A stretch of 37,377 nt of DNA from an uncultured Amphritea sp. GTDB lineage: Bacteria > Pseudomonadota > Gammaproteobacteria > Pseudomonadales > Balneatricaceae. The notes under the pieces were generated by a model. The model saw nothing but the letters and a program-made list of their open reading frames with translations. It was not told the DNA's origin and made no database searches. Position numbers and translations under genes: made by a program. Below, piece after piece: positions 16,621 through 27,445 of the stretch (position 1 is its first letter; every line of letters begins with the position of its first letter). The stretch spans positions 1 through 37,377 of the forward strand of contig NZ_CAKZLP010000014.1 in assembly GCF_937127095.1 (NCBI RefSeq), in the 5' to 3' direction.

Positions 16621-18876
16621 GTGGTAAAAGTACGCGAAGATCATCCAATACATGCTGACGGCAGTGTCGATCTGGATCTGTGGCTGCAACGATTGCAGGA
16701 GCAGGTCGAAGTAAAGGATATTGATACAGTCCGCCAGGCCTGTCTGTATGCTAAACAGTTAAAAGAGGAGGCAGAGACCACCGAAGATTCCTGGAAGGAC
16801 AGCGATAGCTATCTCACCGGCCTGGAGATGGCTCAGATTCTAATTGAGCTGAATCAGGATCAGGACGCTCTGGTCGCGGCTATTCTCTATCGCAGCGTGC
16901 GAGAAAAACGCACCACGCTGGAGGATATCCGTCGCCGCTTTGGTCAGACCATCGCCACCCTGATCGATGGTGTGTTGCAGATGGCGGCTATCGGCAGTCG
17001 TCAGAACCCCCGACGTGAGAATGTATTGGGTCAGAGCGGTAATCCGCTCGACAACGTACGTAAAATGCTGGTCTCGATGATCGATGATGTGCGGGTTGTA
17101 CTGATCAAGATTGCCGAGCGTACCTGTGCCATTCGGCGTGTTAAAGGGGATTCCCGCAAAAAACGCTATCTGGTGGCGCGGGAGGTGTTTGATGTGTATG
17201 CCCCGCTGGCGCACCGACTGGGTATCGGTCATATCAAATGGGAACTGGAAGATCTTTCCTTCCGTTATCTCAAACCCAACGATTATAAACAGATCGCTTC
17301 ACTGCTGGATGAGAAGCGTCTTGACCGGCAACAGTTTATCGAAGATTCGGTCAGCATTCTGAATGCTGAGCTGAGCAAGGTTAACATTGATGGCGATGTG
17401 ATGGGCCGGGCCAAACACATCTACAGTATCTGGCGCAAAATGCAGCGGAAAAATATCGCCTTTAATCAGGTTTATGATATTCGTGCGGTGCGGATTCTGG
17501 TGCCGGAAATTCGTGACTGCTATACCGTGCTGGGTATTGTGCATGGCTTGTGGCGCAACATCCCCCACGAATTTGATGACTATATCGCCTCGCCTAAGCC
17601 TAATGGTTACCGTTCACTGCATACCGCCGTATTTGGCCCTTCCGGTAAAGTGCTGGAAATTCAGATCCGTACTTTCTCTATGCATGAAGAGGCCGAGTTG
17701 GGCGTTTGCGCCCACTGGCTTTATAAAGGCACTGACACCCACTCGCAAAGTTCCAGCTACGAAGAGAAGATCGCCTGGTTGCGGCAGGTACTCGAGTGGA
17801 CCGAAGATCTGGGCGGAACCGAAGAGTTCTCTGAAGTTATCGGTGGTGATGTCACCCATGACCGGGTTTATGTGTTTACGCCGGAAGGCCATGTGGTGGA
17901 TATGCCGGTGGGATCGACACCGGTGGATTTTGCCTACCGGGTGCATACCGAAGTGGGGCACCGTTGTCGGGGGGCTAAACTCAATGGCCGTATCGTGCCG
18001 CTGACCCGTCAGCTGCAGACCGGTGATCAGGTTGAGATTCTCACCGCCAATGAGGAGCATCCACGGCGTGACTGGCTTAACCCTAACCTGGGTTATATCA
18101 CCAGCGCCCGCTCCCGCGCCAAGATACAGCACTGGTTTAAACTTCAGGACAAAGATAAAAACGCCGCCGCCGGTAAGAAGATTATCGAGCGGGAGTTCCG
18201 CCGTCTGGCACTGGAAAATACCGACCTTGATTTCGCGCTGATGGCGAAAGCGGTGAATCACCGCTCCGCCGAGGATATGTATGCGGCACTGGGGGCCGGT
18301 GATATTCGTCTGTCTCAGGTAATCAACGCTGCGCAACAGCAGGTTGAGACTGATCATCATGATGAACAGCTGGATCTGGGCTTGCCGGGCAGTGGTTCAC
18401 GTGCTCAGCCTGATTATGACGGCATTAAAATTCGCGGTGTCGGTAATCTGCTGACGACGATTGCGCCTTGCTGTAAGCCGGTGCCAGGTGATCCGATTAT
18501 CGGTTATATCACCAAGAGTCGCGGAGTCTCTATCCATCGGGATGACTGTACCAATGCGTTTCAGCTGCGTCAGCAAGAACGCGAACGGATGGTTGAAGTC
18601 AGCTGGGGTGAAGAGGGTGAGTCAACTTATCCTGTGGATATCTATGTTGAAGCCTTCGACCGTGCCGGTCTGCTGCGCGACCTGATGATGGTGATGGCCA
18701 ACGAGAATGTTAACCTGATCGCCGCCAATACCCAGTCCGATAAGAAGAGCAATATCGCTTACCTGTCGCTGACTATTGAGATCAGTCGTCTTGAGCTGCT
18801 GGGTAAAATTATGGATAAGATTAACCAGATTCCAAACGTTACCGAAGTACATCGTCAACGCAGTGGAACCCGTTAA
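16621..18876 (+). CDS. relA: GTP pyrophosphokinase RelA, ribosome-associated (p)ppGpp synthetase
   Basis: 751 residues (E. coli 744), starting at GTG with AAGGAG about 12 bases upstream. The N-terminal hydrolase domain (about 60-170) has lost the HD pair of SpoT: the region reads 'AAILYRSVREKR' instead of an HDxxED motif, so it should be synthesis-only. The synthetase domain holds 'EFDDYIASPKPNGYRSLHT' near residue 316, with the RelA-type acidic signature. TGS starts near 415 ('VYVFTPEGHVVDMPVGSTPVDFAYRVH'), the zinc-finger/conserved-Cys region near 615 ('APCCKPVPGDPIIGY', 'IHRDDC') and a C-terminal ACT near 670-750. Senses uncharged tRNA on stalled ribosomes. mazG begins in its stop codon. 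Confidence 0.97.
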   Translation: MVKVREDHPIHADGSVDLDLWLQRLQEQVEVKDIDTVRQACLYAKQLKEEAETTEDSWKDSDSYLTGLEMAQILIELNQDQDALVAAILYRSVREKRTTLEDIRRRFGQTIATLIDGVLQMAAIGSRQNPRRENVLGQSGNPLDNVRKMLVSMIDDVRVVLIKIAERTCAIRRVKGDSRKKRYLVAREVFDVYAPLAHRLGIGHIKWELEDLSFRYLKPNDYKQIASLLDEKRLDRQQFIEDSVSILNAELSKVNIDGDVMGRAKHIYSIWRKMQRKNIAFNQVYDIRAVRILVPEIRDCYTVLGIVHGLWRNIPHEFDDYIASPKPNGYRSLHTAVFGPSGKVLEIQIRTFSMHEEAELGVCAHWLYKGTDTHSQSSSYEEKIAWLRQVLEWTEDLGGTEEFSEVIGGDVTHDRVYVFTPEGHVVDMPVGSTPVDFAYRVHTEVGHRCRGAKLNGRIVPLTRQLQTGDQVEILTANEEHPRRDWLNPNLGYITSARSRAKIQHWFKLQDKDKNAAAGKKIIEREFRRLALENTDLDFALMAKAVNHRSAEDMYAALGAGDIRLSQVINAAQQQVETDHHDEQLDLGLPGSGSRAQPDYDGIKIRGVGNLLTTIAPCCKPVPGDPIIGYITKSRGVSIHRDDCTNAFQLRQQERERMVEVSWGEEGESTYPVDIYVEAFDRAGLLRDLMMVMANENVNLIAANTQSDKKSNIAYLSLTIEISRLELLGKIMDKINQIPNVTEVHRQRSGTR

Positions 18877-19688
18877 TGAGCTATACGCTGGATGATTTAA
18901 AGTCGTTGATGGCAAGGTTGCGAGACCCAGAGGATGGTTGCCCCTGGGACTTGAAACAGGATTTTGCCAGTATCGTTCCGCATACCCTCGAAGAGGCGTA
19001 TGAAGTGGCGGATACTATCGAGCGGCAGGACTGGGATCACCTGCAAGGGGAGTTAGGTGATCTGCTGTTTCAGGTGATCTTCTACGCCCGCCTCGCGGAG
19101 GAAGAACAACGTTTCGGCTTTGACGATATTGTTGATACCCTGGTGACCAAACTGATTCGCCGCCATCCCCACGTTTTTCCTGAGGGCACCCTGGCCAGTC
19201 GGCGCAGCGCAGCCCCGTTGAATGAGCAGCAGATCAAAGAGACCTGGGAAGCGATAAAGGCTGATGAACGGGGTGAGAAACCTCATCAGGAGCCGCGGGT
19301 TCTGGATGATATTCCCATGGCGTTGCCAGCGCTGAATCGCGCTGAAAAATTGCAGAAACGCGCTGCCCGGGTTGGTTTTGACTGGGGTGATGTGCTACCG
19401 GTGCTGGATAAAATCGAGGAGGAGATCGCCGAACTTCGTGAAGCGATCGCTGCCGGTGATCAGCTGGAGATGGAGCATGAACTGGGCGATCTGCTGTTTG
19501 CTCAGGTTAATCTGGCCCGCCATATGGGCGTTAATCCGGAAACGTCCCTGCGTTATACCAATCAGAAATTCACCAACCGTTTTAACTATATCGAAGACCA
19601 GGTAACGGGTTCGTCAAAGGATTGGCAGGATTACACCCTGGATGAGCTGGATCACTGGTGGAACGAAGCCAAACGTAAAGGGCTATAG
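18876..19688 (+). CDS. mazG: Nucleoside triphosphate pyrophosphohydrolase MazG
   Basis: 270 residues (E. coli 263). Two tandem MazG domains: 'LMARLRDPEDGCPWDLKQ' and 'HTLEEAYEVADTIE...LQGELGDLLFQVIFYA' with the EExxE/ExxD metal-binding helices in the first, and 'VLDKIEEEIAELREAI...MEHELGDLLFAQVNLARH' in the second, where the catalytic site lies in E. coli. It hydrolyses (d)NTPs to NMP and pyrophosphate and in E. coli lowers ppGpp effects. The ATG shares its first base with the relA stop codon (TAATG), so both are translated in step. Confidence 0.97.
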   Translation: MSYTLDDLKSLMARLRDPEDGCPWDLKQDFASIVPHTLEEAYEVADTIERQDWDHLQGELGDLLFQVIFYARLAEEEQRFGFDDIVDTLVTKLIRRHPHVFPEGTLASRRSAAPLNEQQIKETWEAIKADERGEKPHQEPRVLDDIPMALPALNRAEKLQKRAARVGFDWGDVLPVLDKIEEEIAELREAIAAGDQLEMEHELGDLLFAQVNLARHMGVNPETSLRYTNQKFTNRFNYIEDQVTGSSKDWQDYTLDELDHWWNEAKRKGL

Positions 19689-19712
19689 CTGCACACCGCA
19701 CGGAGATAAGCG

Positions 19713-20099
19713 ATGGGATCATTTCAATGGTTTATTCTGGCGGTCATTATCATGGCCGGGCTGGGTTACTGGAACTATCAGCGTATTGATGGCCAGCGTA
19801 AAGAGCTGTTAAGCGCAGGATTTCAAATCTCTGATGATCTCAAGGGCAATCCCGGCCTCGTAGTCAGCACCTCACAGAGACAGGTGGCGGTATTGATTCC
19901 GACGGGTTACCTGCGCGTCAGTTTCGACCAGATACAGCATGCAGAGATCCGTTCCCGTGATACGGCCGAGGCCGAAACCGATTTTCGTATCGCGCTATTA
20001 TTGGATGGGGCGCCGGTGCCGGAGGTCGAGATCGGTTACCAGAATGTTCACAGTGTTGAGATTGCCCTGAAAAAACTGCGTCAGCTGACCGGCCATTAA
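19713..20099 (+). CDS. Small membrane-anchored protein of unknown function
   Basis: 128 residues. A single hydrophobic segment at residues 4-18 anchors it in the membrane; the rest is soluble and strand-rich ('LVVSTSQRQVAVLIPTGYLRVSFDQIQHAEI', 'FRIALLLDG'), resembling a small PH-like or beta-sandwich domain, which I cannot confirm. CGGAGA lies 6 bases before the ATG. Follows mazG by 24 bases and is probably the last gene of relA-mazG. Confidence 0.75.
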   Translation: MGSFQWFILAVIIMAGLGYWNYQRIDGQRKELLSAGFQISDDLKGNPGLVVSTSQRQVAVLIPTGYLRVSFDQIQHAEIRSRDTAEAETDFRIALLLDGAPVPEVEIGYQNVHSVEIALKKLRQLTGH

Positions 20100-20115
20100 A
20101 CCGGCGATATCTAAA

Positions 20116-20163
20116 TTGATACTAAGATAGTATTTGTGCTTTGCACAAATTGTGTAGTATCAA
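20116..20163. other. Long two-tier hairpin upstream of ppc
   Basis: Outer stem TTGATACTA (20116-20124) with TAGTATCAA (20155-20163), and inner stem ATTTGTGC (20132-20139) with GCACAAAT (20143-20150) around a TTT loop. There is no T run. It lies 33 bases before the ppc start, so it may fold in the ppc leader or mark a regulator site or terminator for the gene before. Confidence 0.55.
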
Positions 20164-20195
20164 TAGTACTTTGCAGAAATCACAGGGGACGCCGA

Positions 20196-22802
20196 ATGAC
20201 AACGCTTCACGAAGACTTGCGGGATGATGTGCGGATGCTGGGTGACTGTCTCGGACAGACAATTGCTGAGCATAAAGGGCAGGCGTTCCTAGACAAGATC
20301 GAAACCATCAGAGCCCTTTCGAAGTCGGGCCGTTCCTCAGGCAAGCCGGTCGATGACGAGTTGTTAAAAGCGCTCAGTGAATTGAGTGATGATGAACTGC
20401 TACCAGTTGCCCGGGCATTTACTCAGTTTCTCAATCTCTCCAATATTGCTGAAGAACATCACCGGGTTCGCCGCCGCTCCGGCGTCATGGATGTGTGTAC
20501 CAGTGATTCCTTCTGTGGTTTGCTTGGGCGACTGCAGCAGCAGGGTTTAACCAAACAACAGATTGCTGCAGCGGTGCAGGATATGGATGTTGAGCTGGTG
20601 CTGACCGCCCATCCGACCGAGGTCAACCGGCGCACCTTGATTCAGAAGTTTGATGCGATTACCGAATGTCTGCAACGGATCGACCGTGGTGAAGATCTGC
20701 GTCACCGATTGCATGAGCTGATCAGCCAGGACTGGCACACCGATGCCATCCGTAAACAGAGACCGACCCCGATTGATGAAGCGAAATGGGGCTTTGCGGT
20801 GATCGAAAACTCCCTCTGGGATGCCGTGCCAGTGTTTTTGCGGCACATCGACCAGCAGCTGTTTGATGCGACTGGCGAACATCTGCCGCTGAGTAGCTCG
20901 CCGGTGCGCTTTGCCTCCTGGATGGGCGGTGATCGTGATGGCAATCCGAATGTGACCTCTGTAACCACCGAGAAAGTGCTGTTGCTGTCCCGCTGGATGG
21001 CGGCGGATCTCTATATCAAAGATATTGACCGGCTGCGCAGTGAGTTGTCGATGAACCGCTGTAGCGCTGAGATGCGCGCCCTGGTCGGTGATCACCCGGA
21101 ACCGTATCGTGAGCTGCTGCGTGAGGTCGAAGCGCATCTGATTAAAACCAAATTCTGGACCACTGAGCGGCTTGAAGGCCGTCCGGTGGATAAAGAGGGG
21201 GTCTATATTGTTCCCCAACAACTGCTTGAACCTCTACTGCTGATCGATGCTTCACTGCGCAGTTGCGATATGGGGGTTATTGCCGATGGCCTGTTATCCG
21301 ATACGATTCGCCGGGTGGCCTGCTTTGGCATGACCCTGGTGAATCTGGATATTCGTCAGAATGCGGATCGTCATGCCGAAGTGTTTGATGAACTCACCGG
21401 TTATTATGGTATTGGTTGCTACAGCGAGTGGAGCGAAACCAATAAGCAGATGTTTCTGCTAAAAGAGTTGCAGGAAAAACGTCCCCTGTTGCCTCGCGAA
21501 TGGCAGCCCTCCGCCGATGTCCAGGAGGTGCTGGATACTTTTAGTGTCGTAGCCCGGGAAGAACAAAACTCACTGGGGTCCTATGTGATCTCCATGGCCA
21601 GTCAGCCATCGGATGTACTGGCGGTTATCCTGTTGCTGAAAGAGAGCGGTATTCGCCACAATATGCGGGTAGCGCCCCTGTTTGAAACCCTGGATGACCT
21701 GGATAATTCGGAAAACTGTATCCGCCAGTTGCTGGCGATCCCCTGGTATAAGACTTATACCGAGGGCCATCAGGAGGTCATGATCGGCTATTCCGATTCG
21801 TCTAAGGATGCCGGACAGCTGGCGGCGGCCTGGGGGCAGTATCGGGCTCAGGAAGTGCTGACTAAGGTATGTAAAGAATATGGCGTACATCTGACCCTGT
21901 TTCACGGTCGAGGCGGTACGGTTGGCCGGGGTGGTGGCCCAAGCCACACCGCGATTCTGGCACAACCTCCGGGTTCTGTGGCCGGCAGCCTGCGGGTGAC
22001 TGAGCAGGGCGAGATGATCCGCTTCAAATTTGGCATCCCTGAAATAGCGGTGCGTAATCTCGAGCTATATACCTCAGCGACGCTTGAAGCAACCCTGGCA
22101 CCCGCTCCCGGGCCGAAGTCGGAGTGGCGTCAGCTGATGGATGAGATGTCCCTGACCGGTCTGACCGCCTATCGCGAGGTGGTGCGTTTTGACCCGCAGT
22201 TTGTACCCTATTTCCGCTCGGCCACGCCAGAGCAGGAACTGGCAAAATTGCCATTGGGAAGCCGTCCGGCAAAGCGTAAAGCGGATGGTGGCGTTGAAAG
22301 TCTGCGGGCGATCCCCTGGATCTTCGCCTGGACGCAGATCCGCCTGATGCTGCCCGCCTGGCTGGGCAGTGATGTTGCCCTGCAGGAGACCCTGGATAAA
22401 GGCCAGTTTGAACTGGTGCAGACGATGCGCAGAGACTGGCCGTTCTTCCGCTCTTACATGGACATGCTGGAGATGGTGATGGCTAAGTCAGATGGCAATA
22501 TCGCTGCCTATTATGAAAAGCGGTTGGTATCTGAAGAGCTGGCAGTGCTGGGCGCGGATCTGCGCTGTCGACTGGCGAATACCATTCAGCTGGTGAAAAA
22601 GATTAAGCAGCAGGAGACTCTGCTTGAGCATAGCCCGGTGATTCGCCAGTCAATTGAAGTGCGCAACCCCTATATTGATCCACTGCACTTTCTGCAGGCG
22701 GAACTGCTCTATCGGGACCGCAATCAACCGGATGAGCGACTGGAGCAGGCGCTGATGATTACCATGGCGGGGATCTCGGCGGGGATGCGCAATACTGGCT
22801 GA
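20196..22802 (+). CDS. ppc: Phosphoenolpyruvate carboxylase
   Basis: 868 residues from the ATG at 20196, chosen over an open 20-codon extension because AGGGGA lies 8 bases before it and the family begins here. Catalytic His139 is in 'VLTAHPTEVNRRT'; the second active-site loop 'FHGRGGTVGRGGGPSH' lies near residue 568, with 'GYSDSSKDAGQLAAAW' before it and 'IPWIFAWTQIRLMLPAWLG' after it. It ends in the usual ...NTG. Carboxylates phosphoenolpyruvate to oxaloacetate, the main refill of the citric acid cycle. Length is a little short of E. coli's 883. Monocistronic by context. Confidence 0.97.
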   Translation: MTTLHEDLRDDVRMLGDCLGQTIAEHKGQAFLDKIETIRALSKSGRSSGKPVDDELLKALSELSDDELLPVARAFTQFLNLSNIAEEHHRVRRRSGVMDVCTSDSFCGLLGRLQQQGLTKQQIAAAVQDMDVELVLTAHPTEVNRRTLIQKFDAITECLQRIDRGEDLRHRLHELISQDWHTDAIRKQRPTPIDEAKWGFAVIENSLWDAVPVFLRHIDQQLFDATGEHLPLSSSPVRFASWMGGDRDGNPNVTSVTTEKVLLLSRWMAADLYIKDIDRLRSELSMNRCSAEMRALVGDHPEPYRELLREVEAHLIKTKFWTTERLEGRPVDKEGVYIVPQQLLEPLLLIDASLRSCDMGVIADGLLSDTIRRVACFGMTLVNLDIRQNADRHAEVFDELTGYYGIGCYSEWSETNKQMFLLKELQEKRPLLPREWQPSADVQEVLDTFSVVAREEQNSLGSYVISMASQPSDVLAVILLLKESGIRHNMRVAPLFETLDDLDNSENCIRQLLAIPWYKTYTEGHQEVMIGYSDSSKDAGQLAAAWGQYRAQEVLTKVCKEYGVHLTLFHGRGGTVGRGGGPSHTAILAQPPGSVAGSLRVTEQGEMIRFKFGIPEIAVRNLELYTSATLEATLAPAPGPKSEWRQLMDEMSLTGLTAYREVVRFDPQFVPYFRSATPEQELAKLPLGSRPAKRKADGGVESLRAIPWIFAWTQIRLMLPAWLGSDVALQETLDKGQFELVQTMRRDWPFFRSYMDMLEMVMAKSDGNIAAYYEKRLVSEELAVLGADLRCRLANTIQLVKKIKQQETLLEHSPVIRQSIEVRNPYIDPLHFLQAELLYRDRNQPDERLEQALMITMAGISAGMRNTG

Positions 22803-23878
<1,076 letters not shown>

Positions 23879-23895
23879 CCCCCGGTTGTTAATGT

Positions 23896-23939
23896 AAAAA
23901 ACCGCTGCTTTGATGTAAGAGTCAAAACAGCGGTTTTTT
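23896..23939 (+). terminator. Rho-independent terminator after adk
   Basis: AAAAACCGCTG pairs with CAGCGGTTTTT across a 20-base loop, followed by T's. Separates adk from hemH. Confidence 0.85.
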
Positions 23940-23992
23940 ATTGTCCGTTATTCCGCGATAATAGCGCTTTGTTTTGAAATGGAACTACACTG

Positions 23993-25057
23993 ATGTCTCA
24001 GCCCAAAACCGCCGTGTTGCTGGTTAATTTAGGCTCACCGGATCAACCCACTCCCGCAGCAGTGCGCCGTTACCTTAAAGAGTTTCTCTCTGATCGCCGG
24101 GTCGTTGAGGGTGATGGGATTATGCGGCTGGTCTGGTTGACGGTGCTTAACTGCATTATTCTGACGTTTCGTCCGCGCAAGGTGGCAAAGCTGTACGCAT
24201 CGATCTGGGATCAGGATTCGCCCCTGCGTCTGGTACTGAACCAACAGGTTGCTGCGTTGCAACTGGCGCTGCAGCAACAGCTGCCGCAGCGGGATATTCA
24301 GGTGTTTTCCGCCATGACCTATGGTAATCCTGGCCTGACAGCACGTTTAGACGAGCTGACCCAGGCGGGCTATCGTAAAATTCTGGTGCTGCCACTCTAT
24401 CCCCAATATTCGGCCACCACGACAGCACCGATCTATGATCTGATCTCCCGTTTTCAGCAGAAGACCCGTGACTTTCCCGATATCCGGGTGGTGCATGACT
24501 ACCATGATCACCCACTCTACATCAGCGCACTGGCACAATCGGTGAAGGCGTTTCGGGCGGATAATCCGCAGAGCGATAAGCTGGTGCTGTCCTATCATGG
24601 CATCCCACAGGAATATGCGGATAAAGGTGACCCTTACCCACTGCACTGCCATCGCACCTCTGAACTGCTGGCAAAACAGCTGGGACTGACCTCTGATCAG
24701 TGGCAGACCACCTTTCAGTCCCGTTTCGGGCCGAAGGCATGGTTGCAGCCCTATACGGATAAAACCCTTGAAAAACTACCAGAGAGCGGCGTAAAGCGGG
24801 TCGATATTATCTGTCCGGCCTTTTCGGCCGACTGTCTGGAAACCCTGGAAGAGATTGCCGTTGAAAACCGTGATGTATTCATGGAAGCCGGGGGCGAGCA
24901 GTATCACTATATTCCGGCGTTGAATGCTGAGCCGGGAATGGTCAGCCTGATGGTCGCGCTGGTGAAACAGAATAGCTGCGGCTGGTTTTGCCAGAGCTGC
25001 AATAACTGCAATACCTGTAATACTAACGAACAGAATGAGATAAACGATGCGTCCTGA
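23993..25057 (+). CDS. hemH: Ferrochelatase with a cysteine-rich C-terminus
   Basis: 354 residues; inserts ferrous iron into protoporphyrin IX, the last step of haem synthesis. '[28 protein letters not shown]' opens the family; the catalytic His lies near 202 in '[11 protein letters not shown]', with '[17 protein letters not shown]' and '[15 protein letters not shown]' after it. After the usual end come five cysteines (329, 333, 336, 339, 342; spacing x3, x2, x2, x2), absent in E. coli HemH and reminiscent of the [2Fe-2S] C-terminus of some ferrochelatases. Its last 11 bases overlap rlmB. Confidence 0.97.
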   Translation: MSQPKTAVLLVNLGSPDQPTPAAVRRYLKEFLSDRRVVEGDGIMRLVWLTVLNCIILTFRPRKVAKLYASIWDQDSPLRLVLNQQVAALQLALQQQLPQRDIQVFSAMTYGNPGLTARLDELTQAGYRKILVLPLYPQYSATTTAPIYDLISRFQQKTRDFPDIRVVHDYHDHPLYISALAQSVKAFRADNPQSDKLVLSYHGIPQEYADKGDPYPLHCHRTSELLAKQLGLTSDQWQTTFQSRFGPKAWLQPYTDKTLEKLPESGVKRVDIICPAFSADCLETLEEIAVENRDVFMEAGGEQYHYIPALNAEPGMVSLMVALVKQNSCGWFCQSCNNCNTCNTNEQNEINDAS

Positions 25058-25787
25058 ATATATCTTTGGTATCCACGCCGCCACTACCACCCTGCAACGT
25101 GATAGCAAGCGGGTTAAAGGGATGTGGGTACTGAAAGGGCGGGTCGACGCGCGGATGCAGACGTTGCTGGACCTGGCCGCTGAAAAGAGTGTCCGGGTCG
25201 AGTGGAGCGGACGGAAAGAGCTGGATGAGATGGCTGAAAACGGCGTGCATCAGGGTGTGGTGGTGGCCTGTGAACCGATTCAGGCCAAGACCGAGCAGTT
25301 TCTTGATGCGCTGCTGGAAAAACTGGAAGAACCTGCTTTCCTGTTGGTGCTGGATGGCGTGACCGATCCTCACAACCTGGGTGCCTGTTTGCGTACCGCC
25401 GACGCCGCCGGTGTCCATGCGGTGATCGCCCCCAAAGACAAATCAGCGCCGCTCAACGCGACCGTCAGCAAAGTCGCCTGTGGTGCCGCAGAAGTGGTGC
25501 CCTACGTACTGGTCACCAACCTCGCCCGCACCCTGAAAGACCTGCAACAGCGCGGTATCTGGATCACCGGCACCGCTGGCGAAGCCGACACCCTGATCTA
25601 CAATGCCGACCTGAAAGGCCCGATGGCACTGGTGATGGGCGCCGAAGGCCAGGGCATGCGCCGCCTCACCCGCGAACACTGCGACTTCCTGGTGAAAATC
25701 GATATGGCAGGGGAGGTCTCTTCCCTTAACGTATCGGTGGCGACGGGGGTGTGTTTGTTTGAGGCGGTAAGACAAAGAAAAGCTTAA
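25047..25787 (+). CDS. rlmB: 23S rRNA (guanosine-2251-2'-O)-methyltransferase RlmB
   Basis: 246 residues, as in E. coli (243). The N-terminal substrate-binding domain opens '[13 protein letters not shown]'; the SpoU/TrmH knotted methyltransferase domain starts near residue 95 with '[28 protein letters not shown]' and carries '[18 protein letters not shown]', '[13 protein letters not shown]' and '[14 protein letters not shown]' (motifs 1-3). It methylates G2251 in the peptidyl-transferase P loop. The ATG lies inside the end of hemH, so the two are coupled. Confidence 0.96.
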   Translation: MRPEYIFGIHAATTTLQRDSKRVKGMWVLKGRVDARMQTLLDLAAEKSVRVEWSGRKELDEMAENGVHQGVVVACEPIQAKTEQFLDALLEKLEEPAFLLVLDGVTDPHNLGACLRTADAAGVHAVIAPKDKSAPLNATVSKVACGAAEVVPYVLVTNLARTLKDLQQRGIWITGTAGEADTLIYNADLKGPMALVMGAEGQGMRRLTREHCDFLVKIDMAGEVSSLNVSVATGVCLFEAVRQRKA

Positions 25788-25804
25788 GAGCCGTTGCTAG
25801 TGGT

Positions 25805-25855
25805 TAGATGGGGAGCAAGCTCCCCTTGCTAGAACGTCACTTCGTGACTTGCTAG
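25805..25855. repeat. Two tandem CTAG-framed palindromic repeats
   Basis: Unit 1 (25805-25832): stem GGGGAGC-aa-GCTCCCC then TTGCTAG. Unit 2 (25829-25855) shares that CTAG: AAC, stem GTCAC-ttc-GTGAC, TTGCTAG. Both forward. They start right after rlmB. The rest of 25788-26153 shows no gene or other structure. Confidence 0.8.
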
Positions 25856-26153
25856 AAAAAGCGGGGAGGTTCTGTAGGAGGCGCGCTGGGATGCCCTCTG
25901 GGTACCTCGCGGTTACGTTAACCGGCTAAGCAATTGCCTTGCACAGCACTTTGTTGCACACTCAGTTTATGGATAATTTAGCCAAGGCTAGATAAACACA
26001 CTGATCAATGAGCCCATTCATCATCAGGGATGAGAATGCAGTAGCTGCCGTTTAGCTTTTCTCTTTATCACAGCGGACCTTGTAAAACGATAAAGCTTGC
26101 AAGCTATAGAGCCTTGTAAGGTCGGATTAATAGAGTTGTTAAGTGGCTTACGT

Positions 26154-27170
26154 ATGAAGATAATCAGCGATTTCTTAGGTGAAATGAAGCGCCAATCGGA
26201 GCGCAGCCGATGTCTGCATTTCGAGCACGGCTCTCGCTGTACAGAGCATATTTCTGCCCACTCTATTCAAAATAGTGGTCAGCTGACAGAAATTTCCGAA
26301 AATGGACACGTTTACAAAATAAACGGACACTTTTCGACCCTGAAGAAAACCGGAGGGAAACCCGCACCCAAGAAGATAGGCCGAAATGATGCTTCTACAT
26401 TTCTCGGTTTTTGTGGCACTCACGATACACAGCTTTTCCGGCCCATTGATACTATTCCACTCAAACCAACTTACGAACAAGTTGCCCTTTATGCTTACCG
26501 TTCACTTTGTCGAGAGTACTTCGTTAAGGAAAACGCAGTACGAACGCTAGAGAATCTAAAGGGGCATGAGGCCCTTACGAAGGAAAAATCAGAGTTTCTT
26601 GAGGCCGCACTAAAAGGCTTTGGTATCGGCTTTGAGGGTTTAATACATCACAAGCGACACTATGATAACGCCATTTCTAATGGCAAGTTTCATGAGTTTA
26701 AATATACCGTTTTTATAGCACATTCCAGGCAGGACTTAGCTTTTTCCGGGGTGCTGTACCCACATTTTGATTTTCTTGGGCGCCAGCTTCAGGATCTAGG
26801 AGTGGAAGGAGTCCCTCTTGACCTGATTACTTTTTTTTCTGCTCCAGCTGAAGAGGGTTGGGCCATCGGTATTGCGTGGCACGAGTCAAGTGATCGATAT
26901 TGTAGAGAGTTTCTTAGGTCGCTCGCAACGCATGTCTACGAGGGAGCATCACTTGATGACGCAATACTTCGGTTTGTTTTTTCATGCTGTGAAAATCATG
27001 CCATTCGAATGTCATGGTGGGATGGTCTTAAAGAAAAGAGTCAGTCTTCCATTTTAGAGCGAGTGCGATTTATGACAAGCCTAGAATGTGGTTATGATCC
27101 GCGCCACTTGTGTGTAGTGCTTGAAGGTATTGCGAAATGGGAGTTTGGACATGTTTTGTCCAGCGACTGA
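26154..27170 (+). CDS. Unrecognised Cys/His-rich protein in a repeat-flanked accessory patch
   Basis: 338 residues from the ATG at 26154; an upstream in-frame TTG is unlikely. The N-terminus has a dense Cys/His pattern: C20, H22, H25, C29, H32, H36 within 'CLHFEHGSRCTEHISAHSIQ', then 'NGHVY', and later 'FCGTHD' with C87 and H90. Two such clusters split by about 50 residues look like a metal-binding site of the treble-clef/HNH sort, but no HNH catalytic motif is certain. 'HSIQ' and 'LFRPID' look like conserved signatures of an uncharacterised family. The body is soluble with no membrane segment. It has no strong ribosome binding site and lies alone between two repeat blocks, compatible with a transferred or defence-type gene; that is a guess. 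Confidence 0.7.
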   Translation: MKIISDFLGEMKRQSERSRCLHFEHGSRCTEHISAHSIQNSGQLTEISENGHVYKINGHFSTLKKTGGKPAPKKIGRNDASTFLGFCGTHDTQLFRPIDTIPLKPTYEQVALYAYRSLCREYFVKENAVRTLENLKGHEALTKEKSEFLEAALKGFGIGFEGLIHHKRHYDNAISNGKFHEFKYTVFIAHSRQDLAFSGVLYPHFDFLGRQLQDLGVEGVPLDLITFFSAPAEEGWAIGIAWHESSDRYCREFLRSLATHVYEGASLDDAILRFVFSCCENHAIRMSWWDGLKEKSQSSILERVRFMTSLECGYDPRHLCVVLEGIAKWEFGHVLSSD

Positions 27171-27244
27171 CCCGCGACCTAACAAATTGGTCTGAAGCGT
27201 TTGTAAAACGAAACTAAGGTTGATATGGCATTATTCGAGTTATC

Positions 27245-27278
27245 TCGTACCCACGCTCCCGCGTGGGAATGCATACGG
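27245..27278. repeat. Widespread palindrome CCCACGC-GCGTGGG
   Basis: CCCACGC (27250-27256) mirrors GCGTGGG (27261-27267) around TCCC, followed by AATGCA. This motif resembles an extragenic palindrome met in many proteobacteria. It is unlike the CTAG-framed family. Confidence 0.65.
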
Positions 27279-27445
27279 AACTTTAATAATGGGTAGAAGC
27301 TGTTACAAAATTGTGTTGGACAGGCGGCAGTTAGATTTCACTTAGCCACAAAGAAGATGAGACTGTTCTTGTTTTTCGATCCTGTTAACGGGGATGTTGG
27401 GCTTCTCCTCAAAGGAAGACCAAATGCTTTCTTGCTCTGTCTTTT

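Noticed and set aside
16621..18876. relA read as spoT or a bifunctional Rel
   Set aside because: The HD hydrolase motif is replaced and the synthetase loop is of RelA type; it also lies before mazG as relA does in E. coli.
20136..20195. Upstream 20-codon extension of ppc
   Set aside because: It overlaps the strong hairpin, has no family similarity, and a good ribosome binding site precedes the internal ATG.
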